64,000 bases of DNA, taken from positions 496,001 to 560,000 of the forward strand of contig NZ_JADLQL010000002.1 of the NCBI RefSeq assembly GCF_015477805.1, written 5' to 3'. The stretch comes from Nocardia flavorosea (GTDB lineage Bacteria; Actinomycetota; Actinomycetes; Mycobacteriales; Mycobacteriaceae). The notes under the pieces are model-generated. The model was given only the letters and a program-made list of their open reading frames with translations, was not told where the DNA came from and ran no database searches. A program made the position numbers and the translations under genes. Position 1 is the first letter of the stretch; each line of letters begins with the position of its first letter. Positions 48,153 through 57,355 of the stretch are shown here, in pieces.

Positions 48153-48892
48153 GTGGTCTCGCGAGCGAGGGTCCCGATCCGGCCGAGCGAGCGAGCGATA
48201 CCAGCAACGGCGAGCCGGCGACCGAGCCGTCCGACCGCAATGGGAACGGCCGGTCGGCCGGCGATCAAACATCTCTGAGCGGCGACCGGGCGGTGGCCGA
48301 TGCGGCCGAGCGCGCCAAGGCGACCGCTGGACGAAATATCCCCGCTCTCCCCGACCTTCCGCTGCCCGACGATACGGCCAATCTGCGACTCGGCCCGGAC
48401 CTGAATCCGGCCATGCTGGCGCTGTTGCCGATGGTCGGTGTGTGGCGTGGTGAGGGTGAGGGCAATAATCCCGAGCGCGGTGATTACCGTTTCGGGCAGC
48501 AGATCGTGGTGTCCCATGACGGTGGGGACTATCTGAGCTGGGATTCGCGGTCTTGGTTCGTCGAGTCCGATGGCAGTTACGGTGGCCCGGATCTGCGGGA
48601 GCGTGGTTTCTGGCGGGTCGGGGTCGAGGGGAACGACGAGGTGCTGGAGCTGCTGCTCACGCACAGCACGGGCATCGTCGAACTTTTCTACGGTACGGCG
48701 CTCACCCAGGCGTCCTGGGAGCTGGCCACCGATGTGGTCATCCGCAGCCAGACCGGTGCGGTGGTGGGCGGCGCCAAACGCTTGTACGGGATCGTCGAGG
48801 GCGGCGACCTGGCGTATGTGGAGGAGCGTGTCGTGGCCGATGGGCCGCTGGAGCCCCGGCTCTCGGCGCGTCTACAGCGCTATATCGGCTGA
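48149..48892 (+). CDS. Nitrobindin-family heme protein (FABP-like)
   Basis: A 247-residue protein. Residues 1-85 are a disordered Glu/Asp-rich tail, followed by a nitrobindin beta-barrel: GVWRGEGEG (GxWxGxG), [32 protein letters not shown] and [16 protein letters not shown]. Ferric-heme nitrobindins isomerise peroxynitrite; the heme ligand His is presumably in the C-terminal barrel. Coupled to the upstream 31-residue peptide. Confidence 0.88.
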   Translation: MSGLASEGPDPAERASDTSNGEPATEPSDRNGNGRSAGDQTSLSGDRAVADAAERAKATAGRNIPALPDLPLPDDTANLRLGPDLNPAMLALLPMVGVWRGEGEGNNPERGDYRFGQQIVVSHDGGDYLSWDSRSWFVESDGSYGGPDLRERGFWRVGVEGNDEVLELLLTHSTGIVELFYGTALTQASWELATDVVIRSQTGAVVGGAKRLYGIVEGGDLAYVEERVVADGPLEPRLSARLQRYIG

Positions 48893-49198
48893 TCTCCCCC
48901 AGCGCGGGTCTGCCCCGACGGCCGGGCCGACGGTCCGAGATCGGCTCGATGATGGTCGGCAGACCTCCGACAACGCGGGCTGCCGGGCGCACTGGCAGCC
49001 GCCGTCGCGTATCGGCCCCACCGTTGTCCGGATATGGAACGACCCCCGAGCCGTATCGGATGCGATCCCCTGGCGGATGCCGGTGGATCGGCGACCGATC
49101 CCGATCGGACCGACCGGGGACTCGGGGGCCGGGTGGCTGCCTGGAATTCGCTCAGCGCACAGGGGTGAACGGAATCCGTGCACAGCCGGCTACAGCGC
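48893..49198. other. Intergenic, no gene seen
   Basis: About 300 bases between the nitrobindin gene and the small ORF after cydC. No frame of note. Confidence 0.4.
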
Positions 49199-49237
49199 TC
49201 AGCTGACAGCCACCTCACGCGTCCTATGAATTTCCAT
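49199..49237 (-). CDS. 12-residue ORF behind an ideal Shine-Dalgarno
   Basis: ATG 49237 to TGA 49199 encodes MEIHRTREVAVS. AAGGAAGGAGGTGATC, complementary to the 16S 3' end over 13 bases, lies eight bases upstream and overlaps the cydC stop. The peptide is very short and unlike any family; it may be a translated remnant. Confidence 0.3.
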   Translation of the reverse strand: MEIHRTREVAVS

Positions 49238-49245
49238 TCGTCGGA

Positions 49246-51210
49246 TCACCTCCTTCCTTGTGTACCCACGAACCTAGCCGCGGGTGGCGGGGTCGGCAAC
49301 GGAATTTCGTCGACGGCGTAATGAGTACCGTCATCATCCGGAAAAGCCGCTCGGACCTGGCCTGATTCGTCCACGGTGAGGACCAGTCCGGCACGATGGC
49401 CGGCCGGGAGCTGATGTGTGACGACCACTACATCACGGCCCGGCTCGACCAGCCCGCTGCCGGTATCGAGCAGATCGCGGAGCAGCCGGTCGCCGGCTAC
49501 GGCGTCCAGATGCTCGGTCGGCTCGTCGAGGAGAAGTACCCGGGCGGGTGAGACCAGCGCCCGGGCGAGCAGGATCCGTCGGCGCTGCCCACCCGATACG
49601 GCGGCCGCACCGCCGACGAGATCGGTGTGCACGCCGTCCGGCAGGCCGTCGAGCCACTCCCCCAGCCCGACCGTGCGCAATGCGTGCTCGGCCGCTTCGG
49701 CGTCCAGATCTCCCCGAGCCACCCGCAGGTTCTCCAGCACGCTGGTGCCGAAAAGGTGGGCGTCCTCGGCGAAGAACCGCACCTCTTCGTCGGGGTGGTC
49801 GAAGAGTCCGGCCCAGGCCATCAGCAGCGTCGTCTTCCCCGCACCACTGGGACCGACCACCGCTACCCGTGCAGCCTGCGGACGCTGCGGAATCTGCCAC
49901 TGGCCGTCACCGACCCAGCCGATCACCACCCCGTCGGCCCGACTGTCGGCATACGGGAAGGGGTGCGGGTTGCCGCCGGTACCGAAGCGTTTACGGGTAT
50001 CGGCGGGCGCCGCCGCCGCGTCGCCGGAGGACGGCGGTTCGACCGGTTCGGGCCGGTGGTCCGGTGAGACCGCACGCAGCCGGTGCAGCGCGGCCCGCGC
50101 CACGGTGAGAGCCTGAGCCGCGGCGGGCAGGGTGCCGGTCGCTTCGAAGGACGACAGCGGCAGCAACACCAGCACGGCCAGCGCCATCGGTGTCATAGCC
50201 CCCGGTGCGCCTCCGTCCGGACCGTAGAGGGAGATCCCGATCAGGAGAGCCGCGAGCACGCTGACCCCGGTCGCCAGCGGGGTCGCGGCGGCCGACCACG
50301 CGGTGCGGGCGGCGGCAGTGTCCTCGGCCGCGAGGACCCGGTCGTCGGCCGCGGCGGCGGCCGCGAGGGCGGTATCCAGTTTCCCGGCGACCCGGAGCTC
50401 GGCAGCGTGGTCGAGGACCGTGAGCGCGTGCGCGGTGAATTCCGCGCGGTCGGCGCGGGCCGCTCGTTCGGCCCCCGACGCCGCCCGCGCCGACAGCCAC
50501 GGCGCGACGACGCCGGAGAAGACCAGTGCGCCCGCCAGGATCGCCGCGGCCGCCGGGGAGATGAAGGCCAGCAGCGCGACCGCGGCCATCGACAGCACCG
50601 CGGCCACCGCGATGGGCACGAAGGTGCGGACCACCACGGCCCCGAGATCGTCGATATCGGTGCCCACCCGGACCAGCACATCACCGCGACGCAGCCGGCC
50701 GGGCGCGCCCGGCGTGGTGGGCAGGGTGCGTCCAGCGGCGCCTGCCGCGGTGGGGGTGCCGGCGGTTGCGGTGCACCCGGTTCCCGAACGGCGGGTCAAC
50801 CACAGCGGCGCCCGCGCGAGCGCCCGATACACCGAGGTGCGGGCGGCAGTCATCGAGCGCAAGGCCACATCGTGGGTGGCGAGCCGCTCCAGATATCGGC
50901 ACAGTCCCCGCGAGATACCGAGCGCCCGGACCGCGACCACCGCGACGGTGAGATCCAGCACCGGCGGCATCTGCCAGGCCCGAGCGATGAGCCAGGCGGC
51001 GAGCGCGGCCAGGCCGAGACCGCTGCCCAGGGCCAGAACGCCCCACGCGACCGCGGCCACCAACCGCCATCGGGGGATCTCCAGCAACTCCCACATCTGG
51101 CGGACGTCGCGGAACAACAACCGCATCCGGACCCAGCGGCGCAGCGGCCGCCCGCCTCCTACCGTTGCGGCAGGGCGCGGTCGCCGGGTGTTCGAGATCT
51201 GGTTGTTCAT
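49246..51210 (-). CDS. cydC: ABC transporter CydC
   Basis: A 654-residue half-transporter: membrane domain (about 35-330), ABC ATPase (about 420-654) with Walker A VVGPSGAGKTTLLMAWAG, signature VSGGQRRRILLARALV and Walker B VLLLDEPTEHLD. With CydD it forms a heterodimer that exports thiols and is needed for cytochrome bd assembly. The membrane domain carries a Gly/Ala/Thr-rich insert (TATAGTPTAAGAAG) absent from the family core. ATG 51210 overlaps cydD by four bases. Confidence 0.9.
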   Translation of the reverse strand: MNNQISNTRRPRPAATVGGGRPLRRWVRMRLLFRDVRQMWELLEIPRWRLVAAVAWGVLALGSGLGLAALAAWLIARAWQMPPVLDLTVAVVAVRALGISRGLCRYLERLATHDVALRSMTAARTSVYRALARAPLWLTRRSGTGCTATAGTPTAAGAAGRTLPTTPGAPGRLRRGDVLVRVGTDIDDLGAVVVRTFVPIAVAAVLSMAAVALLAFISPAAAAILAGALVFSGVVAPWLSARAASGAERAARADRAEFTAHALTVLDHAAELRVAGKLDTALAAAAAADDRVLAAEDTAAARTAWSAAATPLATGVSVLAALLIGISLYGPDGGAPGAMTPMALAVLVLLPLSSFEATGTLPAAAQALTVARAALHRLRAVSPDHRPEPVEPPSSGDAAAAPADTRKRFGTGGNPHPFPYADSRADGVVIGWVGDGQWQIPQRPQAARVAVVGPSGAGKTTLLMAWAGLFDHPDEEVRFFAEDAHLFGTSVLENLRVARGDLDAEAAEHALRTVGLGEWLDGLPDGVHTDLVGGAAAVSGGQRRRILLARALVSPARVLLLDEPTEHLDAVAGDRLLRDLLDTGSGLVEPGRDVVVVTHQLPAGHRAGLVLTVDESGQVRAAFPDDDGTHYAVDEIPLPTPPPAARFVGTQGRR

Positions 51211-53114
51211 GGGGCCACCCGCTGAGCGGTCGACGGCACCGTGACGATTTCGTCCGCGGCGGACAGCAGTGCGGGGCGGTGAGCGACCACCACGACGGTC
51301 GTACCGGTACGCGCCAGGGTGGTCAGTGCCGCCGCCACCGCGGCCTCGCTGTCGGAGTCCAGATGGGCGGTCGGTTCGTCCAGCAGCACGATCGGCCGGC
51401 CGGCGGCGAATACCCGGGTCAGAGCCAAACGCTGACGTTGTCCGAGGGAGAGACCGACTCCGCCGGATCCGACGACGGTATCCCACCCGGCAGGTAGCGA
51501 GTCGAGTACCGCATCGAAACCGGTCGTAGCGCAGGCGGCATCGAGTTCGCTGAGTACCCGCGCGGCGCCGCGGCGCGAGGACCCGGACACGGTGGCGCCG
51601 AGCAGTTCGAGGTTTTCCCGCAGCGTGCCCGGCACCAAGACCGGCCGCTGCGGCAGCCACGCGAGCCGCTGCCACCACTGCTCCGCGGGCAGCCGACGGA
51701 TATCCACACCGCCGGCGAGTACCGCGCCGCGGGTGGGTTCGATCAGTCCCAGAATCGCCTGCAACACGGTGGATTTACCGCTGCCGTTGGGGCCGGTGAG
51801 CGCGGTGACTGCCCCCGGGCGCAGCCGAGCCCACAAGCCGTCGGGCGCAGCGCCGTCCCTGGATTCGATGGTGAGGTCGCGTAATTCGATCACGCTGTCA
51901 TCGCCACCCGCGGCAGGGCCGGCGGCGCTCACTTTCGCCGATGCCCGCTCGTGTCCACCACTTGCCTGGTCGGGGTCTGCACCGCTCTCCGGGGTGCCGG
52001 CTGTCCCGGCGACGCCGCGCACGGGCGGATCGTCGGCCTGGATACCGTCGCGGCCTTCGGCAGCGGTCATCGAGTGTTCCCGGTCGGGAATCACCTCGAC
52101 CGGGCGATTCCCGGCCGCCGCGCCCGCGGGGTCGAGGACCGCGAAAGCTTTTTCGGCGGCCGCAATCCCGTCCTGCGCCGCATGGAATCGTTCACCCACG
52201 GTGCGCAGCGGCAGATAGACCTCCGGCGCGAGAACCAGCGCGACCACCCCGGCGTACAGGTTCATATCGCCGTGCACCAGCCGCATACCGATCGCCACCG
52301 CGATCAGCGCGACCGACAGGGTCGCCAGGAGTTCGAGCACCATCGAGGAGAGAAATGCGATCCGCAGCGCGCTCATGGTGCGCCGGTGCAACGATTCACC
52401 CAGCTCCCGGACCTGGCGGCTCATGGTGCGGCCGGGCGTTTCGGCGGCGGTGCCGGTTTCCCGGCCGAGGGCGCGCAGGGTGGGCATACCGGCGAACAGG
52501 TCGAGCAGTTGATCGGACAGCCGGGTAGTGGCGTCCAGGGTGGCGCGGGCGCGGCCCTCGGTGAGCAGGCCGATGAGCACCATGAAGATCGGGATCAGCG
52601 GCAGGGTGATGAGCACGATGACGGCCGAGGTGAGGTCGTGCGCAGCGATCACCACCAGCACCACCGGCGGTACCAGCACCGCCAGCAGCAGGGCGGGAAC
52701 GTAACCGGTGAGATAAGGCCGTAAACCGCTGAGCCCGCTGCTCACCACCACGGCGAGTTCCGTGCGGCGGGATTCCAGTTCGCGCGGTGGTAGGCCGGCG
52801 CCCGCGGCGAGGACCGATTGTTCGAGTTCGGCGACAACCCGGGTGCCGGCCCGGTGCGCGATCCGCGCCTGCCACCAGGCGGCCAGTGCCCGGACCGCGA
52901 CCGCCACCGCGAGCAACACCAGTTCGGTCTGCCAGGCGGCCACAGTCCGCTGGCCCGGGTCGGTGATGACACCGGCCAGTACCCGCCCCAGCAGGACCGC
53001 CGCGGCCACGATGGCGACCGTGGTCAGCAGTGAGAGACCGACGCTGAGCACCAGATAGTTCCGGGCCGAGCGTGCGTACCGCCACAGACGCGGGTCCACG
53101 GGCGGGCGGGCCAT
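51207..53114 (-). CDS. cydD: ABC transporter CydD
   Basis: A 635-residue half-transporter: six-helix membrane domain (1 to about 320), a Gly/Asp-rich linker (about 325-405) longer than usual, then ATPase with Walker A LTGPNGSGKSTVLQAILG, signature LSLGQRQRLALTRVF and VLLDEPTAHLD. Partner of CydC. It starts six bases after the cydB stop. Confidence 0.92.
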   Translation of the reverse strand: MARPPVDPRLWRYARSARNYLVLSVGLSLLTTVAIVAAAVLLGRVLAGVITDPGQRTVAAWQTELVLLAVAVAVRALAAWWQARIAHRAGTRVVAELEQSVLAAGAGLPPRELESRRTELAVVVSSGLSGLRPYLTGYVPALLLAVLVPPVVLVVIAAHDLTSAVIVLITLPLIPIFMVLIGLLTEGRARATLDATTRLSDQLLDLFAGMPTLRALGRETGTAAETPGRTMSRQVRELGESLHRRTMSALRIAFLSSMVLELLATLSVALIAVAIGMRLVHGDMNLYAGVVALVLAPEVYLPLRTVGERFHAAQDGIAAAEKAFAVLDPAGAAAGNRPVEVIPDREHSMTAAEGRDGIQADDPPVRGVAGTAGTPESGADPDQASGGHERASAKVSAAGPAAGGDDSVIELRDLTIESRDGAAPDGLWARLRPGAVTALTGPNGSGKSTVLQAILGLIEPTRGAVLAGGVDIRRLPAEQWWQRLAWLPQRPVLVPGTLRENLELLGATVSGSSRRGAARVLSELDAACATTGFDAVLDSLPAGWDTVVGSGGVGLSLGQRQRLALTRVFAAGRPIVLLDEPTAHLDSDSEAAVAAALTTLARTGTTVVVVAHRPALLSAADEIVTVPSTAQRVAP

Positions 53115-53120
53115 CAGAAG

Positions 53121-54155
53121 TCACTCCTCGTTTGCTACGCGTGGGGAAAGTCCGATACCGGCTGGGATGTGCTCGACACTAATCCGCTTGCGGAACACCC
53201 AGTACGTCCAGGCCTGGTAACCGAGGACCACCGGCGTAACGGCCAGTGCCGCCCAGCTCATCACCTTCAACGTGTACGGCGTGGACGAGGCGTTGTCGAC
53301 CGTGAGGTTGAACGCGGGGTCGATGGTCGAGGGCAGCACATCTGGGAACAGCGCGCCGAAAAGCAGCGCGGAGGCGGCGAGCACGGTGAGTGCCGTGCCG
53401 GTGAAAGCCCAGCCGTCGCGGCCGGCGAACAACGCCACGGCCCCGCCGAGCAGCCCGAATACCGCCGCCGCCACCAGGATCCAGGTCCAGTCGGACCCGT
53501 AGGCGAGCTGGGTCCAGAGGCCGAAACCGCCGACCACGACTGTCGTGGGCACGAGCAGCAGCCGGGCGGTCCGCACGGCGTCCGCGCGCACCTCGCCCGC
53601 GGTCTTGAGCGCCAGGAACACCGCACCGTGCAGGGCGAACAGCAGTCCGGTGGTGAGTGCGCCCAGCAGCGCGTACGGGCTGAACAAGCCCGCGATCGCG
53701 CCGGTGAACTGTTTATCGGCGTCCAGCGGTACGCCGCGCACGATATTGGCGAAGACCCAGCCCCACGCCAGCGCGGGCACCCAGGAACCGATGCCGATGC
53801 CGAGGTCGCAGCGCGCCCGCCAGCGCGGATCGTCGATCTTGCCGCGGTATTCGATCGCACAGATCCGCAGGATCAACGCCACCAGTAACAGCAGCAGGGG
53901 AAAGTAGAAACCGGAGAACATACTCGCGTACCACTCCGGGAACGCCGCGAACAGTGCGCCACCGGCGGTGATCAGCCAGACCTCGTTACCGTCCCAGACC
54001 GGCCCGATGGTGTTGAGCACCACCCGCCGCCGCGTATCGGATCCCTTGCCGAGTACCGGCATGAGCATCCCGACTCCGAAGTCGAAACCCTCCAGCACGA
54101 AGTACCCGGTGAAGAGCACCCCGATCAGTACGAACCAGAATTCTTGCAGTTCCAT
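53121..54155 (-). CDS. cydB: Cytochrome bd ubiquinol/menaquinol oxidase subunit II
   Basis: A 344-residue subunit with about eight helices. GYFVLEGFDFGVGMLMP, WDGNEVWLITAGGALFAAFPEWYA and TYWVFRKRIS are family features. It binds with CydA to form the high-affinity oxidase. Nine bases after cydA. Confidence 0.95.
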   Translation of the reverse strand: MELQEFWFVLIGVLFTGYFVLEGFDFGVGMLMPVLGKGSDTRRRVVLNTIGPVWDGNEVWLITAGGALFAAFPEWYASMFSGFYFPLLLLLVALILRICAIEYRGKIDDPRWRARCDLGIGIGSWVPALAWGWVFANIVRGVPLDADKQFTGAIAGLFSPYALLGALTTGLLFALHGAVFLALKTAGEVRADAVRTARLLLVPTTVVVGGFGLWTQLAYGSDWTWILVAAAVFGLLGGAVALFAGRDGWAFTGTALTVLAASALLFGALFPDVLPSTIDPAFNLTVDNASSTPYTLKVMSWAALAVTPVVLGYQAWTYWVFRKRISVEHIPAGIGLSPRVANEE

Positions 54156-54164
54156 CCCCGGCTC

Positions 54165-55634
54165 CTAGTAGGCGAACGAAAGCTGCTCGGTGGCAGGTTT
54201 TTCCGCATCGGGCGTCCCGTCGGACGCCGCCTCGGACGGCCGTTGCGGGCCTTCCCGCACGTAGCGGCGCATGAGGTAGAACCACACGATGGCGAGCAGT
54301 CCGTAGACCACCGTGAAGGTGATGAGCGAGATCCACACCGTAGCGGCCGCGTGATCGGAGACCCCGTCCTGGACCATGAGCCGCAGATTCGGGTCGCCTG
54401 TCGGGTTGGGCACCACGACCCAGGGTTGCCGCCCCATCTCGGTGAACACCCACCCGGCCGCATTGGCCAGGAACGGGGTCGGGATGGCGAGCAGGCTCAA
54501 CCACGAGTACCAGCGCTGATCGGGGACCCGGCCACGCCGGGTCATCCAGAAGCCGGCGAACACCAGCAGGGCGGAACCGGCGGCGAGGCCGATCATGGCG
54601 CGGAACGACCAGTAGGTGACGAACAGGTTGGGCCGGTAGTCGCCGGGGCCGAATTTCTCGTTGTAGGCCTGTTGCAGATCGACGACGCCCTCGAGTTCTA
54701 CGCCGGTGAAATGACCTTCGGCCAGCCAGGGCAAGACGAACGGCACGTCGAGCACGTGGATGACACTGTCGCAGTTGTTGTGGGTGCCGACGGTGAGGAT
54801 CGAGAAATCCGGGTCGAGCGCGGTATGGCACAGCGATTCCGCCGACGCCATCTTCATGGGCTGTTGTTCGAACATCAGCTTGCCCTGGACATCGCCGGTG
54901 TAGACCAGGGCGATCCCGGAGATCACCGCGATCAGCAGCGATACCCGCGCCGCCGGGCGCCACATGGTGCGCGCTTCGGCCAGTTTGCCGGTATCTCCGC
55001 TACGCGCGTTGCGCACCATCCACCAGCCGGCGATCCCGGCCACGAAGGTGGCGGCGGTGAGGAACGATCCGGCGACCACATGCGGGAACGCGGCCAGCGC
55101 GGTGTTGTTGGTGAGCAACTCGACGATGCTGGTCAGTTCGGCCCGGCCGGTTTCCGGGTTGTATCTGGCGCCGACCGGATGCTGCATGAACGAGTTGGCG
55201 GCGACGATGAAGAACGCGGAGGCGTTCACGCCGATCGCCACCATCCAGATGGTGGCCAGGTGCACGAGTTTCGGTAACCGGGACCAGCCGAATATCCACA
55301 GACCGATGAAGGTGGATTCCATGAAGAATGCCACCAGGCCTTCGAGTGCCAGGGGCGCGCCGAATACATCGCCGACGAAGCGGGAGTATTCGCTCCAGTT
55401 CATCCCGAACTGGAATTCCTGCACGATCCCGGTGGCGACGCCGAGCGCGAAGTTGATCAGGAACAGTTTCCCGAAGAATTTGGTCAGCCGGTACCAGTGA
55501 TCCTTACCGGTGATCACCCAGGCGGTCTGCATTCCGGCGACCAGTGGCGCCAGACCGATCGTCAGGGGTACGAACAAGAAGTGGTAGACGGTCGTGATGC
55601 CGAACTGCCATCGCGAGACATCCAGGGCGTCCAC
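54165..55634 (-). CDS. cydA: Cytochrome bd oxidase subunit I
   Basis: A 489-residue heme-bearing subunit with about nine helices: MDALDVSRWQFGITTVYHFLFVPLTIG with the axial His, GVATGIVQEFQFGMNWSEYSRFVGDVFGAPLALEGL and the short Q-loop with GRQPWVVVPNP. It oxidises menaquinol and reduces O2 without pumping protons. GTG 55634 follows AGGAGG. A 24-bp palindrome begins ten bases upstream. Confidence 0.95.
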   Translation of the reverse strand: MDALDVSRWQFGITTVYHFLFVPLTIGLAPLVAGMQTAWVITGKDHWYRLTKFFGKLFLINFALGVATGIVQEFQFGMNWSEYSRFVGDVFGAPLALEGLVAFFMESTFIGLWIFGWSRLPKLVHLATIWMVAIGVNASAFFIVAANSFMQHPVGARYNPETGRAELTSIVELLTNNTALAAFPHVVAGSFLTAATFVAGIAGWWMVRNARSGDTGKLAEARTMWRPAARVSLLIAVISGIALVYTGDVQGKLMFEQQPMKMASAESLCHTALDPDFSILTVGTHNNCDSVIHVLDVPFVLPWLAEGHFTGVELEGVVDLQQAYNEKFGPGDYRPNLFVTYWSFRAMIGLAAGSALLVFAGFWMTRRGRVPDQRWYSWLSLLAIPTPFLANAAGWVFTEMGRQPWVVVPNPTGDPNLRLMVQDGVSDHAAATVWISLITFTVVYGLLAIVWFYLMRRYVREGPQRPSEAASDGTPDAEKPATEQLSFAY

Positions 55635-55644
55635 ACGAGCCTCC

Positions 55645-55668
55645 TGTACTACAACGTGTCGTAGTACA
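55645..55668. promoter_or_regulatory. 24-bp palindrome at the cydA start
   Basis: TGTACTAC-N8-GTAGTACA, an 8-base perfect inverted repeat with an 8-base spacer (inner ACGTGTCGT). It lies between a possible -10 (TAACCT) and the start codon, so a bound protein would block transcription. Confidence 0.6.
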
Positions 55669-55738
55669 AGGTTACGTGCCGGTGCGGCCGGATCAATGTG
55701 TCAACCGACACCTCGTCGACCGGGCGCAACAGTGACGG

Positions 55739-56665
55739 CTACCAGTCCGCGATCGTCCCGGCCCGCTCGATGCCCCGGTCCACCATCTCGACGATCTCAG
55801 ACGCCGAATCCGTCGCCGACATCCGCACCCCGTCCAGCGAATTCACCCGTGCGGCCAGCGTCACACTGCTGAGCATCCAGATGCTGTCGCAGTCGAACAG
55901 ATCGGCGCTGAACAACGGTTCGTAGCGGCAGTCGTAACCGTTGCGCTCCGCCTCCGCGTACAGCGCCCGCTGCGTTACCCCCGGCAGGATGCCGTGTTTC
56001 GCCGGCGGCGTGATCAGCTGTTTGCCTCGGACGATCACCACAGTAGAACGCGGCCCCTCGAGGACCCGGTGCTCGGTGCTGGTGAAGATGACATCATCGG
56101 CGCCCATCCGGGCGGCGAACCGGAGTGCGGCCATATTCGTCGCATAGGAAAGGGTTTTCGCGCCGAGCAGCTGCCAGGGCGCGGCCTGCGCGAGGTCGAT
56201 CGAGATACCGCGGGTCAGGGTCACCACCGCGACGCCCTCGGATCTGGCCGCGGCGACCCGCTCCGGCACGGCCGTGACCATGACGTAGGTCGTCGGAACC
56301 GGAACGGCCTCGGACAACTCCCCCGAACGCACCGCCGATTTGGGGCCGCCCAGCTCGCTCTCCCGGCCCCGGGTCAGCACCAGCCGCATAACCCCTTCCG
56401 TATCGGCTCCCCATTCCTTGGCGGCGGTCTCCATCGCTTCCCGCCAGCGGGCGAGATCGGGCTCGGGTAGATCGAGCGCTTGGGCGGAACGACGCAATCT
56501 GGCGAGATGGAAATCGAGCGCGCATACCGTGCCACCGCGGACCAGCGCCGTCTCGAAAATCCCGTCACCGCGCAATGCGCCGAGATCGTCGGCATACAAC
56601 AACGGCTGATCCGCGTTACGAACTTCACCGTCGAGTGTTACAAGTACTCGATCCACCATGCGCAT
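55739..56665 (-). CDS. Aminodeoxychorismate lyase-like (fold IV PLP)
   Basis: A 308-residue class IV PLP enzyme, most like aminodeoxychorismate lyase (PabC, 4-aminobenzoate for folate) but branched-chain or D-amino-acid transaminases share the fold. The PLP Lys is in LGAKTLSYATNMAA; DLGALRGDGIFET, RLVLTRGR, SIWMLSSVTLAARVNSLDG are also typical. ATG 56665 or 56659 may be used. CATAAT lies 14 bases upstream beside repeat copy D. Confidence 0.82.
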   Translation of the reverse strand: MRMVDRVLVTLDGEVRNADQPLLYADDLGALRGDGIFETALVRGGTVCALDFHLARLRRSAQALDLPEPDLARWREAMETAAKEWGADTEGVMRLVLTRGRESELGGPKSAVRSGELSEAVPVPTTYVMVTAVPERVAAARSEGVAVVTLTRGISIDLAQAAPWQLLGAKTLSYATNMAALRFAARMGADDVIFTSTEHRVLEGPRSTVVIVRGKQLITPPAKHGILPGVTQRALYAEAERNGYDCRYEPLFSADLFDCDSIWMLSSVTLAARVNSLDGVRMSATDSASEIVEMVDRGIERAGTIADW

Positions 56666-56686
56666 GAGCGTAGGCGAGAATTATGT

Positions 56687-56705
56687 GCGCCGCCTGCGGC
56701 AGCGC
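56687..56705 (+). repeat. Intergenic palindromic repeat, copy D
   Basis: GCGCCGCC-TGC-GGCAGCGC, near-palindrome with one mismatch, then GGGTTTTGACCCCC. On the minus strand it abuts CATAAT, a possible -10 for the lyase gene. Confidence 0.65.
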
Positions 56706-56897
56706 GGGTTTTGACCCCCTTCGGCCACTGCTTTCGGCGCCCGGCACTCACTCCGGGGACACATCACATCGACAGCTGAAAGCAGGGGCGGCCAAAACGT
56801 TCGAGGGCCTCACCGACCTCCGCGCGGGAGTCGCTATCGCACCACCGCACGGGTCGGTGGTGCGACCCCGGATAGCGGCGCTCGCTAAAGTCGGCCA

Positions 56898-57317
56898 ATG
56901 GCTCGACGGACGGAAATCGACCCCGCGGCGGTGCGTTCGGCGGTGACCGCGGTGCGCGCATGGCTGCTCGACGAAAACGCCCCGGCCCCGGCGCGGGCCG
57001 AGCTGGCCGCCGCAGTCCGCGGGACCGCCCGCGCGCTGGCCGTCGCGGCGCCGGGACATTCGGTGGAGGTCCGGGTGCCGCCGTTCGTCGCGGTCCAATG
57101 CGTGGAAGGCCCGCGGCATACCCGGGGCAACCCGCCCAATGTCGTGGAAACCGATCCGCGCACCTGGCTGCTGCTGGCGACCGGACTCCAGGATTTCGCC
57201 GCCGCCGTGGCCGCGGGCCGGGTCGACGCCTCCGGCGGCCGCGCCCCCGAAATCGCCCGCTGGCTGCCACTGGTACCGGTGCCCCCGGGGCGGGACCGGC
57301 CCGAAACCGCTGGTTGA
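56898..57317 (+). CDS. Sterol-carrier-family protein (SCP-like, actinobacterial)
   Basis: A 139-residue protein of the SCP2-like actinobacterial family, with RVPPFVAVQC, EGPRHTRGNPPNVVETDP and TWLLLATG. The ligand is unknown. It is 39 bases upstream of ygfZ and may be cotranscribed. Confidence 0.8.
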   Translation: MARRTEIDPAAVRSAVTAVRAWLLDENAPAPARAELAAAVRGTARALAVAAPGHSVEVRVPPFVAVQCVEGPRHTRGNPPNVVETDPRTWLLLATGLQDFAAAVAAGRVDASGGRAPEIARWLPLVPVPPGRDRPETAG

Positions 57318-57355
57318 CACCCCGGCCGTGCGAACCGGCCCGGTGAGCTCTTAGA

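Noticed and set aside
49241..49256. Sequence identical to the 3' end of 16S rRNA (GGATCACCTCC)
   Set aside because: It is the reverse complement of a strong Shine-Dalgarno on the minus strand; no rRNA sequence continues upstream.
51211..51678. N-terminal extension of the cydC frame
   Set aside because: It runs through cydD in another frame; the ATG at 51210 overlapping the cydD stop is the usual coupled start.
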